Shown: piece after piece, positions 34,051 through 43,134 of the stretch | How the letters are laid out: every line of letters begins with the position of its first letter | Numbering within the stretch: position 1 is the stretch's first letter | NCBI RefSeq assembly: GCF_900172375.1 | Contig: NZ_FWFS01000001.1 | Location: forward strand, 248,001 to 312,000 | Direction of reading: 5' to 3' | Length of the DNA: 64,000 bases | Source of the DNA: Aquimixticola soesokkakensis | GTDB lineage: Bacteria > Pseudomonadota > Alphaproteobacteria > Rhodobacterales > Rhodobacteraceae | Notes under the pieces: generated by a model | The model's input: the letters and a program-made list of their open reading frames with translations, nothing else | Told to the model about the DNA's origin: nothing | Databases searched by the model: none | Program-made: the position numbers and the translations under genes

Positions 34051-35064
34051 TTATCCGATCAGGTCGTAGTCGGACTTCGCCATCAGTTCGGCCAATTGGG
34101 CGACGGTCATCGTTGCGGTCCAGCCAAGCTTTTCCTTGGCTTTGGTCGCATCGCCGATCAGCAAGTCAACCTCGGCGGGGCGGAAGAACTTTTCGCTTAC
34201 TTCCACCACGGTCGCACCGGTTTTGGTGTTGATCGCTTTTTCGTCGACGCCTTCGCCGGTCCATTCGAGCGGCAGATCGAGCGCGGCGGCGGCCGATGTC
34301 ACGAAATCACGGATGGTGGTCGTCACATTGGTCGACAGGACGTAAACGTCGGGTTTGTCCTGTTGCAGCATCCGCCACATGCCATCCACATAATCGCCCG
34401 CAAAGCCCCAGTCACGACGCGCATCCATGTTGCCCAGCACCAAAGGTGTGTCGCTGCCGCGCGCGATGGCGGCCAGTGCCAGCGTCGCTTTGCGGGTCAC
34501 GAATTCTTTGCCCCGCAGCGGGCTTTCGTGGTTGAACAGAATGCCCGAGGAGGCATGCAGATCAAAGCTTTCGGCGTAGTTCATCGTGATGTAGTGGCCG
34601 TAGACCTTGGCAACACCATAGGGCGAGCGCGGGTGCAGCAGGGTGGTTTCCTTTTGCGGAACCTCATGCACAAGCCCGAACATTTCCGAGGTGGAGGCCT
34701 GATAGAAGCGCGTGTGCGAGGAGAAGGTGCGGATCGCGTCCAGAATGCGCAACACACCCAGACCGTTCACATCGGCGGCGTAATGGGGTTGGTCCCAGGA
34801 CGAGCCCACAAAGCTTTGAGCGGCAAGGTTGTAGAATTCGTCATACTGGCCGTCGCGCACAAGACGGTTGATGTTGTTGATCTCGCTCAGATCGAATTCG
34901 TGCAGCTGGACGTCATCGGTGACCCCCAAGCGGTTGAGACGCTCGGTGAAGGGATGGGAGATGCGACGGACACCCCCGTGGACTTCATACCCTTTTGCGA
35001 GTAGCAGCTGCGCGAGATACGCGCCGTCCTGACCCGTAATACCCGAAATAAACGCTTTCTTCAC
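34051..35064 (-). CDS. gmd: GDP-mannose 4,6-dehydratase
   Basis: Gmd converts GDP-D-mannose to GDP-4-keto-6-deoxymannose, precursor of GDP-L-fucose, GDP-D-rhamnose or GDP-perosamine. The 337-residue SDR has the NADP motif GITGQDG (8-14), SFVGSSW, QASTSEMFG with the active Ser/Thr-Glu, YGVAK (Tyr149, Lys153) and NHESPLRG. No GDP-fucose synthase, RMD reductase or perosamine aminotransferase is in the window, so the final sugar is open. It is the first gene of a minus-strand operon through three glycosyltransferases to a sulfotransferase. Confidence 0.95.
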   Translation of the reverse strand: MKKAFISGITGQDGAYLAQLLLAKGYEVHGGVRRISHPFTERLNRLGVTDDVQLHEFDLSEINNINRLVRDGQYDEFYNLAAQSFVGSSWDQPHYAADVNGLGVLRILDAIRTFSSHTRFYQASTSEMFGLVHEVPQKETTLLHPRSPYGVAKVYGHYITMNYAESFDLHASSGILFNHESPLRGKEFVTRKATLALAAIARGSDTPLVLGNMDARRDWGFAGDYVDGMWRMLQQDKPDVYVLSTNVTTTIRDFVTSAAAALDLPLEWTGEGVDEKAINTKTGATVVEVSEKFFRPAEVDLLIGDATKAKEKLGWTATMTVAQLAELMAKSDYDLIG

Positions 35065-35194
35065 AAGAACGGTCCTTTTGGTTTAGTAAATTTCTTGGTC
35101 TCGTCGGGCATCAGGAATACGCAGCGAGCAGAGTTAATGCAACGCGATATTGGTCGTTTGGGGCCTGAGCGTCGAGTTTTGGAAAGACTGTGTC

Positions 35195-37678
35195 ATGGCG
35201 TCGATTCCGGTCCTGTTTCGGGCTTATCTGAGATATGAGGGCCTCAACCTCAAGTTGAGCGCCCCGCGGGATTCCAAAGCTCTTGGCGCGCTCCGCGAGA
35301 GGGGCGTCACGATCACCTCGATCTGCCTGCAAGACCACCGCACGCAGGTTCAGGGCGTGGTTTCACCTGATGCAGGGGCGGTTTCGATCACCGCACGAGG
35401 GGCCGAGGCCTTTCCCCGCCGTTTGGGCGCGGGGGATTTTTCGCTCTCCTTTCCGGGGCGTGTCGCCGCATTTGTCGTCACGGGCGACCCTGCCCAAAAC
35501 GCCACAGCATTCGCGCTGCGGGGCGTCGCGTGGGGCGGGTTCGCTGTGGCGCGACTGCGTATGATGGGGCAGTTTGCGGGCCGGATGATCGGCGTACTTC
35601 CGCAGGTTTGGCACTTCTTGCGCGGCGAAGATCCGCTGATCCGCGAGCGTCTGAAGTTCGCGATGGGGCTTGTGCGCTTTGCCAACGCAAATGCGCTTGA
35701 TCCACGGGTCCTCATGCGCGGCGACAGCACAGCCGATTGCCCGTTCGATCGGGTGGCGGTCGTGGTGCCCGTCTATAATTCCCTGAGCGATGTCCAGGAC
35801 TGTCTCCAGCGGCTTCTGGCACACACGGATCTGGCGCTGCGCGTCTGCCTTGTCGAAGATGCCTCAAGCGATCCGCAGGTGCGCCCGTGGTTGCGCGACT
35901 GGCATGCGGCGCTGCCTTGCGAGCAGCGCAGGACGGTCGATGTGTTGGAAAATCCGCATAACCTCGGGTTCATCGGGTCGGTCAATCGCGGTATTGCCCA
36001 TCTGCGCGACACCGCACGCGCGGGTGTCAGCGAGCCGGTGGTGCTGCTCAACACAGATGCGATGGTTCCGCAGAACTGGGCCACGCGCTTGTTGGCCCCA
36101 TTGGCGGACGAAAATGTGGCCTCCGTCACGCCGTTTTCCAACGATGCCGAACTGATGTCGGTGCCGCTGATTTGTGCGCGCCGCGCTTTGGGCAGTGCGC
36201 AGGTCAGTGCCGATGCTGTTGCGCAGGCGGTGGACCTGCGCGCGGCCCAAATCCCGCGCGCCGTGGCCGTGCTTGAGGTGATCACCGGCGTTGGTTTTTG
36301 CATGGCGCTCTCGCCGCGGGCGCTGGCGCTGGAACCCGCTTTTGATCCGGCCTTCGGGCGCGGCTATGGGGAGGAAGTGGATTGGTGCCAGAAGCTGCGC
36401 GCGCGCGGGCTGCGCCATGTGTCCACCGCCCAGCTTTTTGTGGAACATCGCGGCGGTGCCTCGTTCGGATCGGCGGATAAAGCGGCGCTTTTGGCGCAGA
36501 ACGGCGCGATCATTGCCAAACGCTACGTCGGGTACGACGCCGAGGTGGCGCGCGCCATTGCCGATGACGCGCAGGCCAGCCAGCGCATGGTTCTGGGATT
36601 GGCGATGGCGGCGGCGGAATGCGCCGGACGCGTTGCGGTCTTCGTGGCGCATAGTTTAGGGGGCGGCGCGGAGCACGATCTGCAAAAGCGCCTTGCCCGC
36701 TGCATCGCGCGCAGCGGCCATGCGGTGGTGCTGCGCATTGGCGGGCCGACCGCCTGGCGGGTGGAACTGTGTTCGGCGCAGGGACAAGTGGTGGTGCTTT
36801 CGCAAGACACCGCGGCGGTGATTGACCTGTTGTCCGATATCACCGCCCCCCAAGTGGTCTATAACTGCGCCGTTGGGGCGACTGCACCCCAAGATGTTGT
36901 GGCCTTGATGCGCAGTCTCGGGGCGCGTGGCGATCTTTGCATTTTGATGCATGATTTCTACCCGCTCTCGCCCTCGTTCAATCTTTTGGACAGCGACGGG
37001 ATATATCGCGGGGTTCCCCTGGTCGGGGGCGCAAGCGACGCGGCGCATGATTTCGACGCCGGTCTGGGGTTGTCAGACTGGCGCGCCCTGTGGGGCGGGT
37101 TGTTGGCGCAGGCGCGTGAGATCGAAGTGTTCTCACAGTCCAGCGCTGCGATCGTCGCAGAGGTCTATCCCGACAGTGCCGCGCAGATCGTTGTACGCCC
37201 GCACAATTGTGACCAGTTGCCCAAGCGTCTGAGCGCGCCGCGCCGCGCCACGGGGGCACCGCTTGTTGTCGGGGTTCTGGGCAATATCGGCCCGCAAAAA
37301 GGCGCGCAGGTCCTGCGTGCGCTTTGCCAACAGATAGCGCTTGCGCAGGTGCCGATGAAGCTGGTGATCATCGGGGATGTCGACCCGCGCTATGATTTAC
37401 CCGGAGCCAAGGTTCACGGGGCCTATCGTCTGGGCGATATCGAGCAGCTCGTGAACCAGTACGGGATCAGCCGGTGGTTGATGCCCTCGATCTGGCCCGA
37501 GACCTTTTGCTTTACGGTCCACGAGATGCTCGCGACGGGTCTGCCTGTGCTGGGCTTTGATTTGGGGGCGCAGGCCGAAGCGCTGCGTGCCTTTGGTCTG
37601 GCGGACAATTTGATGCCTGTGCCGCGCAGTGACACGGATGTGCAGCGTCTGATTGCGCGCCTGGAAGTTCTGTCCTGA
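35195..37678 (+). CDS. Two-domain glycosyltransferase, GT2-GT4 fusion
   Basis: The 827-residue protein has an N-terminal region of unknown fold (1-175), then a GT2 (GT-A) domain (about 180-450) with VAVVVPVYNSLSDVQDCLQ, CLVEDASSD, VVLLNTDAMVP (metal-binding region) and GRGYGEEVDWCQKLR, and a GT4-like (GT-B) domain (about 480-820) with VAHSLGGGAEHDL, GVLGNIGPQKGAQVL and SIWPETFCFTVHEMLATGLPVLGFD. Such fusions often make a repeating disaccharide. The ATG at 35195 has GGAAAG upstream; an earlier in-frame start at 35150 is less supported. It is divergent from gmd and converges on kpsM with 14 bases between the stops. Confidence 0.85.
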   Translation: MASIPVLFRAYLRYEGLNLKLSAPRDSKALGALRERGVTITSICLQDHRTQVQGVVSPDAGAVSITARGAEAFPRRLGAGDFSLSFPGRVAAFVVTGDPAQNATAFALRGVAWGGFAVARLRMMGQFAGRMIGVLPQVWHFLRGEDPLIRERLKFAMGLVRFANANALDPRVLMRGDSTADCPFDRVAVVVPVYNSLSDVQDCLQRLLAHTDLALRVCLVEDASSDPQVRPWLRDWHAALPCEQRRTVDVLENPHNLGFIGSVNRGIAHLRDTARAGVSEPVVLLNTDAMVPQNWATRLLAPLADENVASVTPFSNDAELMSVPLICARRALGSAQVSADAVAQAVDLRAAQIPRAVAVLEVITGVGFCMALSPRALALEPAFDPAFGRGYGEEVDWCQKLRARGLRHVSTAQLFVEHRGGASFGSADKAALLAQNGAIIAKRYVGYDAEVARAIADDAQASQRMVLGLAMAAAECAGRVAVFVAHSLGGGAEHDLQKRLARCIARSGHAVVLRIGGPTAWRVELCSAQGQVVVLSQDTAAVIDLLSDITAPQVVYNCAVGATAPQDVVALMRSLGARGDLCILMHDFYPLSPSFNLLDSDGIYRGVPLVGGASDAAHDFDAGLGLSDWRALWGGLLAQAREIEVFSQSSAAIVAEVYPDSAAQIVVRPHNCDQLPKRLSAPRRATGAPLVVGVLGNIGPQKGAQVLRALCQQIALAQVPMKLVIIGDVDPRYDLPGAKVHGAYRLGDIEQLVNQYGISRWLMPSIWPETFCFTVHEMLATGLPVLGFDLGAQAEALRAFGLADNLMPVPRSDTDVQRLIARLEVLS

Positions 37679-37692
37679 GGTCTTGCGATGCG

Positions 37693-38541
37693 TTAGCGTT
37701 CGTTGATCAGGAAATGTTCTTCGCGCCGGATCAGCAGAAGGCCGATCAGCAAGGTGGTGAGCGAAAACAGGTACACATAGAGCGGCGAGACGTATTCCCC
37801 CGCATAAGAGGCGTAAAACGCCTGGCGCGACATGCCAACCACATGCACCAGCGGGTTGTACCAGAGGATGTTCTGAAAACGGTCGGGGATGGCGTCAAAT
37901 AAAAACACCGCCCCGCACAGCAGGAACATCGGGCGCATGATGATGGACCAGATGCGTTGATAGATGGGAAACCGCGTCGTGAGATAGCAGTTGAGCGTTC
38001 CCATTCCCAAGGCAAGCAGGGCAACAACCGCATAGGTTTCCGTGACCCGCGGCAGGTCGGGGACAAGCTGCGTGTCCCAACACAACATGATGCCGATCAG
38101 CAGAATATAGACGACCATCAACTGAGTAATCGTCGCCAGAATAAAACGGGCCAGCAAGGCGTAGACGACATTGACCTTGGGGTAGGTCAGAAGAGGACGC
38201 GAAAAGTTGATTGATTGCGACAGTTTGTTGGTGATTTCGACGAACATCAAAAACGGCAACAAACCCGTGGCATAGAAAATTGGAAAATTGCGCCCCAGTG
38301 CGGGGGACGCAAAGGTCAGCGAAAACACAAGTGTCAAAAGCGCAATGCCCAGCGCAGGTTCGAGCACCGCCCAGATATAGCCGCCGGGATTGCGACCATA
38401 GGTTGTCACCATTTCACGCAAGATCAGCGCGCCGATCCTGCGTCCGCCGGGGAACAGCAGGCGGTGCGGCTTACGAGTGCGCGCTTGTGGCAAAGGGAGC
38501 ATCGACAACCCAATCTGTGTTCGGCCCAATTCTGACTTCAT
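37693..38541 (-). CDS. kpsM: Capsule ABC transporter permease KpsM
   Basis: The roughly 282-residue inner-membrane protein is an ABC-2 type permease with about six hydrophobic segments and the KpsM-like signature ILREMVTTYGRNPGGYIWAVLEP (about 50-70), and CGAVFLFDAIP in the middle. With KpsT and KpsE it exports a lipid-linked capsular or exopolysaccharide across the inner membrane. The start is uncertain: ATG at 38541 is used, but 38571 and 38502 are also in frame and none has a strong ribosome-binding site. It is divergent from kpsE-kpsT, unlike the usual co-directional order. Confidence 0.88.
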   Translation of the reverse strand: MKSELGRTQIGLSMLPLPQARTRKPHRLLFPGGRRIGALILREMVTTYGRNPGGYIWAVLEPALGIALLTLVFSLTFASPALGRNFPIFYATGLLPFLMFVEITNKLSQSINFSRPLLTYPKVNVVYALLARFILATITQLMVVYILLIGIMLCWDTQLVPDLPRVTETYAVVALLALGMGTLNCYLTTRFPIYQRIWSIIMRPMFLLCGAVFLFDAIPDRFQNILWYNPLVHVVGMSRQAFYASYAGEYVSPLYVYLFSLTTLLIGLLLIRREEHFLINER

Positions 38542-38639
38542 CGTGTAGCGTGCATGGCGCCGGGGATGCAACTGTTCTGGTATTCGAGCGGTCTAGGCGC
38601 TAAGCGGGGGGTGGACCTCGACAGTATAGAGATTGCTTT

Positions 38640-40019
38640 ATGGCGAACGACAATGCGCCCGGCCCAGCCGCACAGCCCGCAAAACCCGCTGCCAAGGCGG
38701 CGGCTAAACCTGCGCCTGCACAGGCGGCGGGCGGCGGGGCGCAACCCGCTGGACAGGCTGCGCCTGCACAACAGCCGCCTTCCAACCAACGCCCCAATCC
38801 AAACCAGCCGCCCGCGCAAAAAGCCGGTCCCAACGCCGGTCCAAATGCAGGCGCAAATGCAGGCCAGCCCCCCCGTCCGGCCCCATCCGCCGTGGCGCGT
38901 TTGAAAATGGCAGGTCCGGCGCAGGTGCGCAGCCGTCACCGCTGGATTTTGGGTAGCTTTCTGGCCATCGTGGCGCTTCCGGCTTTGGTGATCGGACTGT
39001 ATCTGTGGCTTGTCGCGGAGGATCAATTTGCCTCGACGGTCGGATTTTCGGTGCGAAGCGAGGAATCGACCTCTGCGCTTGATATCCTTGGCGGTCTGAC
39101 CTCCGTTTCTGGCTCCAGTTCCTCGGACATGGGCATTTTGTATGAATATCTGCGCAGTCAGGAATTGATCGCCGAGATGAATGCGGAAATCGGTATCGCG
39201 CAAATGTGGGCCAAACCCGAACATGATTTCTGGTTTGCGTTTCGCATGGGCGGCACCATCGAGGATCTGATGGCCTACTGGCAGCGGATGATCGAGGTGC
39301 AATACGACAGCTCGGGCGGGTTGATCGAAGTGCGCGTTCTGGCCTTTGCGCCCGAGGATGCGACGCTCATCGCCCAGACCCTGTTCGAAAAATGTGCGCA
39401 GATGGTCAATGAGCTGTCTGCCATCGGGCGCGAGGATTCCGTGCGTTATGCGCGCGAGGATCTGAACCTGTCACTGGACCGCCTCAAAGAAGCACGCAGC
39501 GCGATGACGTTGTTTCGCAACGACAATTTGTTGGTCGATCCGACAGCCGATGCCCAGCTTCAGATCAGTGTGATCGCGACCCTCTCCCAACAGTTGACCG
39601 AAGCCCGTGTCGAGCTTGAGCTGTTGCGCGATAACTCCAGTGATACCGACCCGCGTGTCGCTTCAGCGCAGCGCCGCGTCGATGTGATCGAGCAGCAGAT
39701 TGCCGAACAGCGCGGGACCTTCCGTTCAGGGCAAACCGGCGGACGCCCTCTGGCTGATATTATTAACGAATACGAAGGCCTGCAGGTCGATCACGAATTC
39801 GCGCAAACCACCTATTTGGCGGCGCTTACCGCCTATGATTCCGCGCTTGCCGAAGCGCAACGCAAAAGCCGCTATCTGGGGGCCTATGTTTTGCCAACGC
39901 TGGCCGAGCGCGCACAATTCCCCCAGCGCGGGGTGTTGTTGGCGCTCGCAACGCTGTTCCTGTTCCTGACCTGGTCGATCGGATTGCTGATCAGTTACTC
40001 GCTGCGAGACCGAAAGTAG
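38640..40019 (+). CDS. kpsE: Capsule export inner-membrane protein KpsE (polysaccharide co-polymerase family)
   Basis: The 459-residue protein has a proline/alanine/glutamine-rich low-complexity N-terminus (1-90, with PNAGPNAGANAG), a transmembrane helix at about 103-125, a large periplasmic helical region with coiled-coil stretches (about 240-400) and a C-terminal transmembrane helix (about 427-450). This two-helix layout is that of KpsE/BexC proteins, which span the periplasm and link the ABC transporter to an outer-membrane exporter. kpsT follows after 5 bases, so the two are an operon. Confidence 0.88.
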   Translation: MANDNAPGPAAQPAKPAAKAAAKPAPAQAAGGGAQPAGQAAPAQQPPSNQRPNPNQPPAQKAGPNAGPNAGANAGQPPRPAPSAVARLKMAGPAQVRSRHRWILGSFLAIVALPALVIGLYLWLVAEDQFASTVGFSVRSEESTSALDILGGLTSVSGSSSSDMGILYEYLRSQELIAEMNAEIGIAQMWAKPEHDFWFAFRMGGTIEDLMAYWQRMIEVQYDSSGGLIEVRVLAFAPEDATLIAQTLFEKCAQMVNELSAIGREDSVRYAREDLNLSLDRLKEARSAMTLFRNDNLLVDPTADAQLQISVIATLSQQLTEARVELELLRDNSSDTDPRVASAQRRVDVIEQQIAEQRGTFRSGQTGGRPLADIINEYEGLQVDHEFAQTTYLAALTAYDSALAEAQRKSRYLGAYVLPTLAERAQFPQRGVLLALATLFLFLTWSIGLLISYSLRDRK

Positions 40020-40024
40020 GGGCG

Positions 40025-40684
40025 ATGATCCGTCTTGAAAACCTGACCAAATCCTACCTGCTCAAAGGCCATCGCAAGCTGGTCGCGGACAACATCAACT
40101 GTGTCTTTCCAACCGGGGCGTCCGTTGCGCTTTTGGGACGCAACGGGGCAGGGAAATCGACCTTGTTGCGCATGATTGCAGGCACGGAATCGCCCACGTC
40201 TGGGCGGATCACCTCAACGGGCACGATTTCATGGCCCGTCGGCTTTGCCGGCTCGTTTCACGGAGATCTGACAGGCGCGCAAAATGCGCGGTTTGTGGCA
40301 CGGATTTACGATGTGGATACGGATGAGGTCGTCGCCTTTGTGGAGGCCTTTGCCGGTCTGGGCGACCATTTCCATCAACCGTTTCGATCCTATTCCTCGG
40401 GCATGCGGTCGCGCCTTGCCTTTGGTGTGTCTATGGCCATTCCCTTTGATACCTATCTGGTGGATGAAATCACCGCTGTGGGCGATGGCAACTTTCGCCA
40501 TCAAAGTTCGGTGCTGTTTCGCGAGCGGATGAAAACGGCCGGTGCGGTGGTTGTGAGTCACTCGATGGGACAGGTGATGGAGCTTTGCAATGCCGCAGCG
40601 GTGCTTGAGGATGGTCATCTGGTCTATTACGAAGACGTGCGTGAAGCGATCCGTCACCACGAGCGCAATATGAAAGCTCTCTAA
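40025..40684 (+). CDS. kpsT: Capsule ABC transporter ATP-binding protein KpsT
   Basis: The 219-residue ATPase has Walker A GRNGAGKST (38-46), an ABC signature YSSGMRSRLAF (about 122-132, the divergent SSGM form typical of polysaccharide exporters), Walker B YLVDEITAVGD and a switch histidine in VVSHSMGQ. It energises KpsM. No outer-membrane exporter (KpsD) or KpsC/KpsS lipid-linker genes are in the window. It converges on a GT2 gene with 13 bases between stops. Confidence 0.93.
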   Translation: MIRLENLTKSYLLKGHRKLVADNINCVFPTGASVALLGRNGAGKSTLLRMIAGTESPTSGRITSTGTISWPVGFAGSFHGDLTGAQNARFVARIYDVDTDEVVAFVEAFAGLGDHFHQPFRSYSSGMRSRLAFGVSMAIPFDTYLVDEITAVGDGNFRHQSSVLFRERMKTAGAVVVSHSMGQVMELCNAAAVLEDGHLVYYEDVREAIRHHERNMKAL

Positions 40685-40697
40685 AGTGGGCGGGGGG

Positions 40698-41681
40698 CTA
40701 CAGCCGCCCCGTTGCCGCAGCGAGGCGCAGCGCAAAGGTCCCCGTGGCGCTTTGGCGGTGAACGCCGTGGCGCAACAGGCTGGCCAGCGGTTTCGTGCCG
40801 CCCCGTTGAAAGGCTGCGCACAGGTCGCGCACCATGGCCGCGCTTTCGGGGGTTAACAGCGCGCGCGAACGCTCCAGTGCCAGAAGCTGACCGCGCATCC
40901 AGCCCCCAAAGCCCGAATTCATCACGATGCGAATCCGTTGCAGCCGCGCGGCAAGGCTGTTGTGCGCCCCGATCCAGTTGCCGCCATGTTGGCGATACAG
41001 CAGCATGGCGCGCGGATCGAGCAGCACATCCGCCCCCGTTCCCGTAAAGAGTTGATACAAAAACCAGTCGTGAAAAGCGATGCCCTGCGGCGTGCCCGCG
41101 CGGGCAAGTTCCACCGGCGTCAAGGCGCGGCGCACAAGGTCGAGTCCCTTGGCATTCAGGGTCGCGCTGTGACCACTCACGGCATTCTGGCACAGGGCGT
41201 GGCGAAAATCGGGCCGTTCGGGGGGCGGGCGCGATGTGCCCAGCTCAACGAGGTTGCGATCCACGTGCAGGCTACCCGCACCGTAGACGGCGGGGCCGGT
41301 GCTTGTTTTGAGGGCGGCGATTGCCCGCGCGATTTTGGTGTTCAGCCAAACGTCGTCCTGATCCGACAAGAATGTCGTCTGGCGCGGCAGATCGGGATGG
41401 GCAAGCAGGGACAGGTAATTGGCGGCAAAGCCGCGTTTGGGGCCTGCGACCAGATGCACGGCGTTGCGGCCCTGCATCTCGGTTTGAAAGGCGCTTAGGA
41501 TCGCGCGCGTGTCGTCATCCGACCCGTCGTCCGACACCCAAAGGCTCCAGTCGCGGTGGGTTTGTGCGACGTAGCTGTCAAGCTGTTGACGCAGGTAGGG
41601 GGCACCGTTGAACGTGCACAGAAGGATCGTCACCGGCCCTGTGGCTGGCGCGCTCTCGGGGGCAGCCTCCTGATCGGGCAT
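40698..41681 (-). CDS. Glycosyltransferase family 2 (rhamnosyltransferase-like)
   Basis: The 327-residue GT-A protein has VTILLCTFNGAPYLRQQLDSY (16-36), DDGSDDDT, FLSDQDDVW (DQDD, the DxD-like metal motif of this subfamily), and SGHSATLNAKG. The QLDSxxxQ and SDQDDVW motifs are shared with rhamnosyl- and related transferases of O-antigen loci. The real donor is not determined. It lies between kpsT and chrR on the minus strand and is probably part of the same surface locus, though separately transcribed. Confidence 0.85.
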   Translation of the reverse strand: MPDQEAAPESAPATGPVTILLCTFNGAPYLRQQLDSYVAQTHRDWSLWVSDDGSDDDTRAILSAFQTEMQGRNAVHLVAGPKRGFAANYLSLLAHPDLPRQTTFLSDQDDVWLNTKIARAIAALKTSTGPAVYGAGSLHVDRNLVELGTSRPPPERPDFRHALCQNAVSGHSATLNAKGLDLVRRALTPVELARAGTPQGIAFHDWFLYQLFTGTGADVLLDPRAMLLYRQHGGNWIGAHNSLAARLQRIRIVMNSGFGGWMRGQLLALERSRALLTPESAAMVRDLCAAFQRGGTKPLASLLRHGVHRQSATGTFALRLAAATGRL

Positions 41682-41750
41682 ATGTCCTCACGTGTAACCT
41701 GATGCGTTCTACCACGGCGCACGCCGGTGCGAAAGCACCGCGCCTGCCGC

Positions 41751-42419
41751 TTAAATCCCGATGAACGGTTGGATCAGGCGCGGAATGAGCGAGGTGAACT
41801 TCAACGGCGCATCGGTCGCCGCGAGGCAAATGCACGGCATGCCCGCTTCAGCGATGGGCGTGTGTTCGAGGTCTTCGTCCCCCGTTTCCACATCCCCGCG
41901 CAAAAACCGCCCCGTTTCGTCCGAAAACGCGCCCTGCAGCACCATCGTCAGCTCGAGACCGCCGTGGGTGTGGTCGGGCACGGCCATTCCGGCAGGAATA
42001 TACAGCAAGCGCACGGACCCTTCGGCGGAATTTTGCAACACGGCCTGCTTGACGCCACCGCCGATCCTTTTCCACTTCACCGCATCGACACCACCGCCGA
42101 CATAATCGAGCAGGGGGGCGGGAAAGACCGGATCGCTTGCACGCGGTGCCGGGTCGGTGTCCAGCACCATATCGTCCAGCTTCGCCATGACCTGCGCCAA
42201 AGCGTCCGGTGACATGGTGATCGCGTCTCCTCCGTCCTCGATCCGGTCGAACACGGTTTCAAGGACGGCCCCGCCGACGGCCTCATATCCGGCCACATCG
42301 GCGCGGCAGGCATCGCAAAGCGACACATGGCTTGCGACCACAAGTGCAAAAGGCTCTGGCAGCGTTCCTGCGGCATAGGCGGCAAGGACACTCGGGGTGA
42401 TGTGATGTTTTACAGTCAT
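41751..42419 (-). CDS. chrR: Anti-sigma factor ChrR (zinc, cupin)
   Basis: ChrR holds RpoE inactive until singlet oxygen or organic peroxide causes release. The 222-residue protein has the N-terminal anti-sigma zinc site His5/6, His31, Cys35, Cys38 (ASHVSLCDAC), matching the ligand spacing of Rhodobacter sphaeroides ChrR, and a C-terminal cupin domain with DHTHGGLE (His150, His152, Glu156) and His186. All of the metal ligands in both domains are present. Its ATG overlaps the rpoE stop as ATGA, so the pair is translationally coupled. Confidence 0.93.
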   Translation of the reverse strand: MTVKHHITPSVLAAYAAGTLPEPFALVVASHVSLCDACRADVAGYEAVGGAVLETVFDRIEDGGDAITMSPDALAQVMAKLDDMVLDTDPAPRASDPVFPAPLLDYVGGGVDAVKWKRIGGGVKQAVLQNSAEGSVRLLYIPAGMAVPDHTHGGLELTMVLQGAFSDETGRFLRGDVETGDEDLEHTPIAEAGMPCICLAATDAPLKFTSLIPRLIQPFIGI

Positions 42420-43006
42420 GTCGTGTGCTTCGTCATTTCATGGCGCAACCGGTCCAGCCCCAGCCGGATGCGCGATTTTATGGTGCCAAGCGGCAGTCCG
42501 GTGACGACTGCAATCTGGGCATGGGTGAGGTCGCCAAAATAGGCGCGTTCGATGATATCGCGCTGGGCGTCGGGCAGGGTGCGCACGGCCTCGCGCAACA
42601 CTGTTTCTTCCTGGGACATCGCCAGCGAGTCGGCGGCATCCGCTTGCGGTTCCATTCCCCAGGGCAGGTCCTCGGGTTCGGGTCTGCGCGCCTTGCGGAT
42701 CGCGTCGATCTGCTTGTTGCGCAGGATGGTGAAAATCCATGTCGAGGCCGAGGCACGGCTGCCGTCGAATTTCGCGGCCTTTTGCCAAACCGTCGCGAGC
42801 GCCTCTTGTGCGGCCTCTTCTGCAAGCGCCTCCGAGGAGCCGCCGCGCATCAAGAATGCCTTGGCGCGGGGCGCGAAATGCCCGAACAGCGCTGCAAAGC
42901 TTTCCGCGCAGCGCTCGTCGCGAATGCGCTCCAAACAATGCGTCCAAGGGTCCACTTTGACGGTGTCGACATCCGCTTTGGTGATCGTTTCAGCTTGATC
43001 TTGCAC
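42416..43006 (-). CDS. rpoE: ECF sigma factor RpoE (singlet-oxygen response, ECF11-like)
   Basis: The sigma factor has region 2 (FAALFGHFAPRAKAFL to ASTWIFTILRNKQIDAIRK) and region 4 (LPDAQRDIIERAYFGDLTHAQIA..TGLPLGTIKSRI). It directs transcription of the photooxidative stress response. The frame is open with an ATG at 43129, but that ATG would lie at the predicted transcription start of the TGATCC promoter just upstream, the extra residues are unlike the family and use rare AGA/ATA codons. I use the GTG at 43006 (196 aa), while the start remains unsettled. chrR follows with a 4-base overlap. Confidence 0.85.
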   Translation of the reverse strand: MQDQAETITKADVDTVKVDPWTHCLERIRDERCAESFAALFGHFAPRAKAFLMRGGSSEALAEEAAQEALATVWQKAAKFDGSRASASTWIFTILRNKQIDAIRKARRPEPEDLPWGMEPQADAADSLAMSQEETVLREAVRTLPDAQRDIIERAYFGDLTHAQIAVVTGLPLGTIKSRIRLGLDRLRHEMTKHTT

Positions 43007-43134
43007 GATATTGCATTGCCCTATCAAATCCCCACGTTGCACGCGCTGCACACGGATCTGATCCCCGAGAGGCGGGGCCAAAGGCGGCGGGGCGGAACGT
43101 CTCCGCAGATGATCATAAGGTGTTGTCATGGAAT

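Noticed and set aside
21877-41681. Surface-polysaccharide region as a recent genomic island
   Set aside because: No integrase, insertion sequence, tRNA boundary, att repeat or marked base-composition shift is seen at either side.
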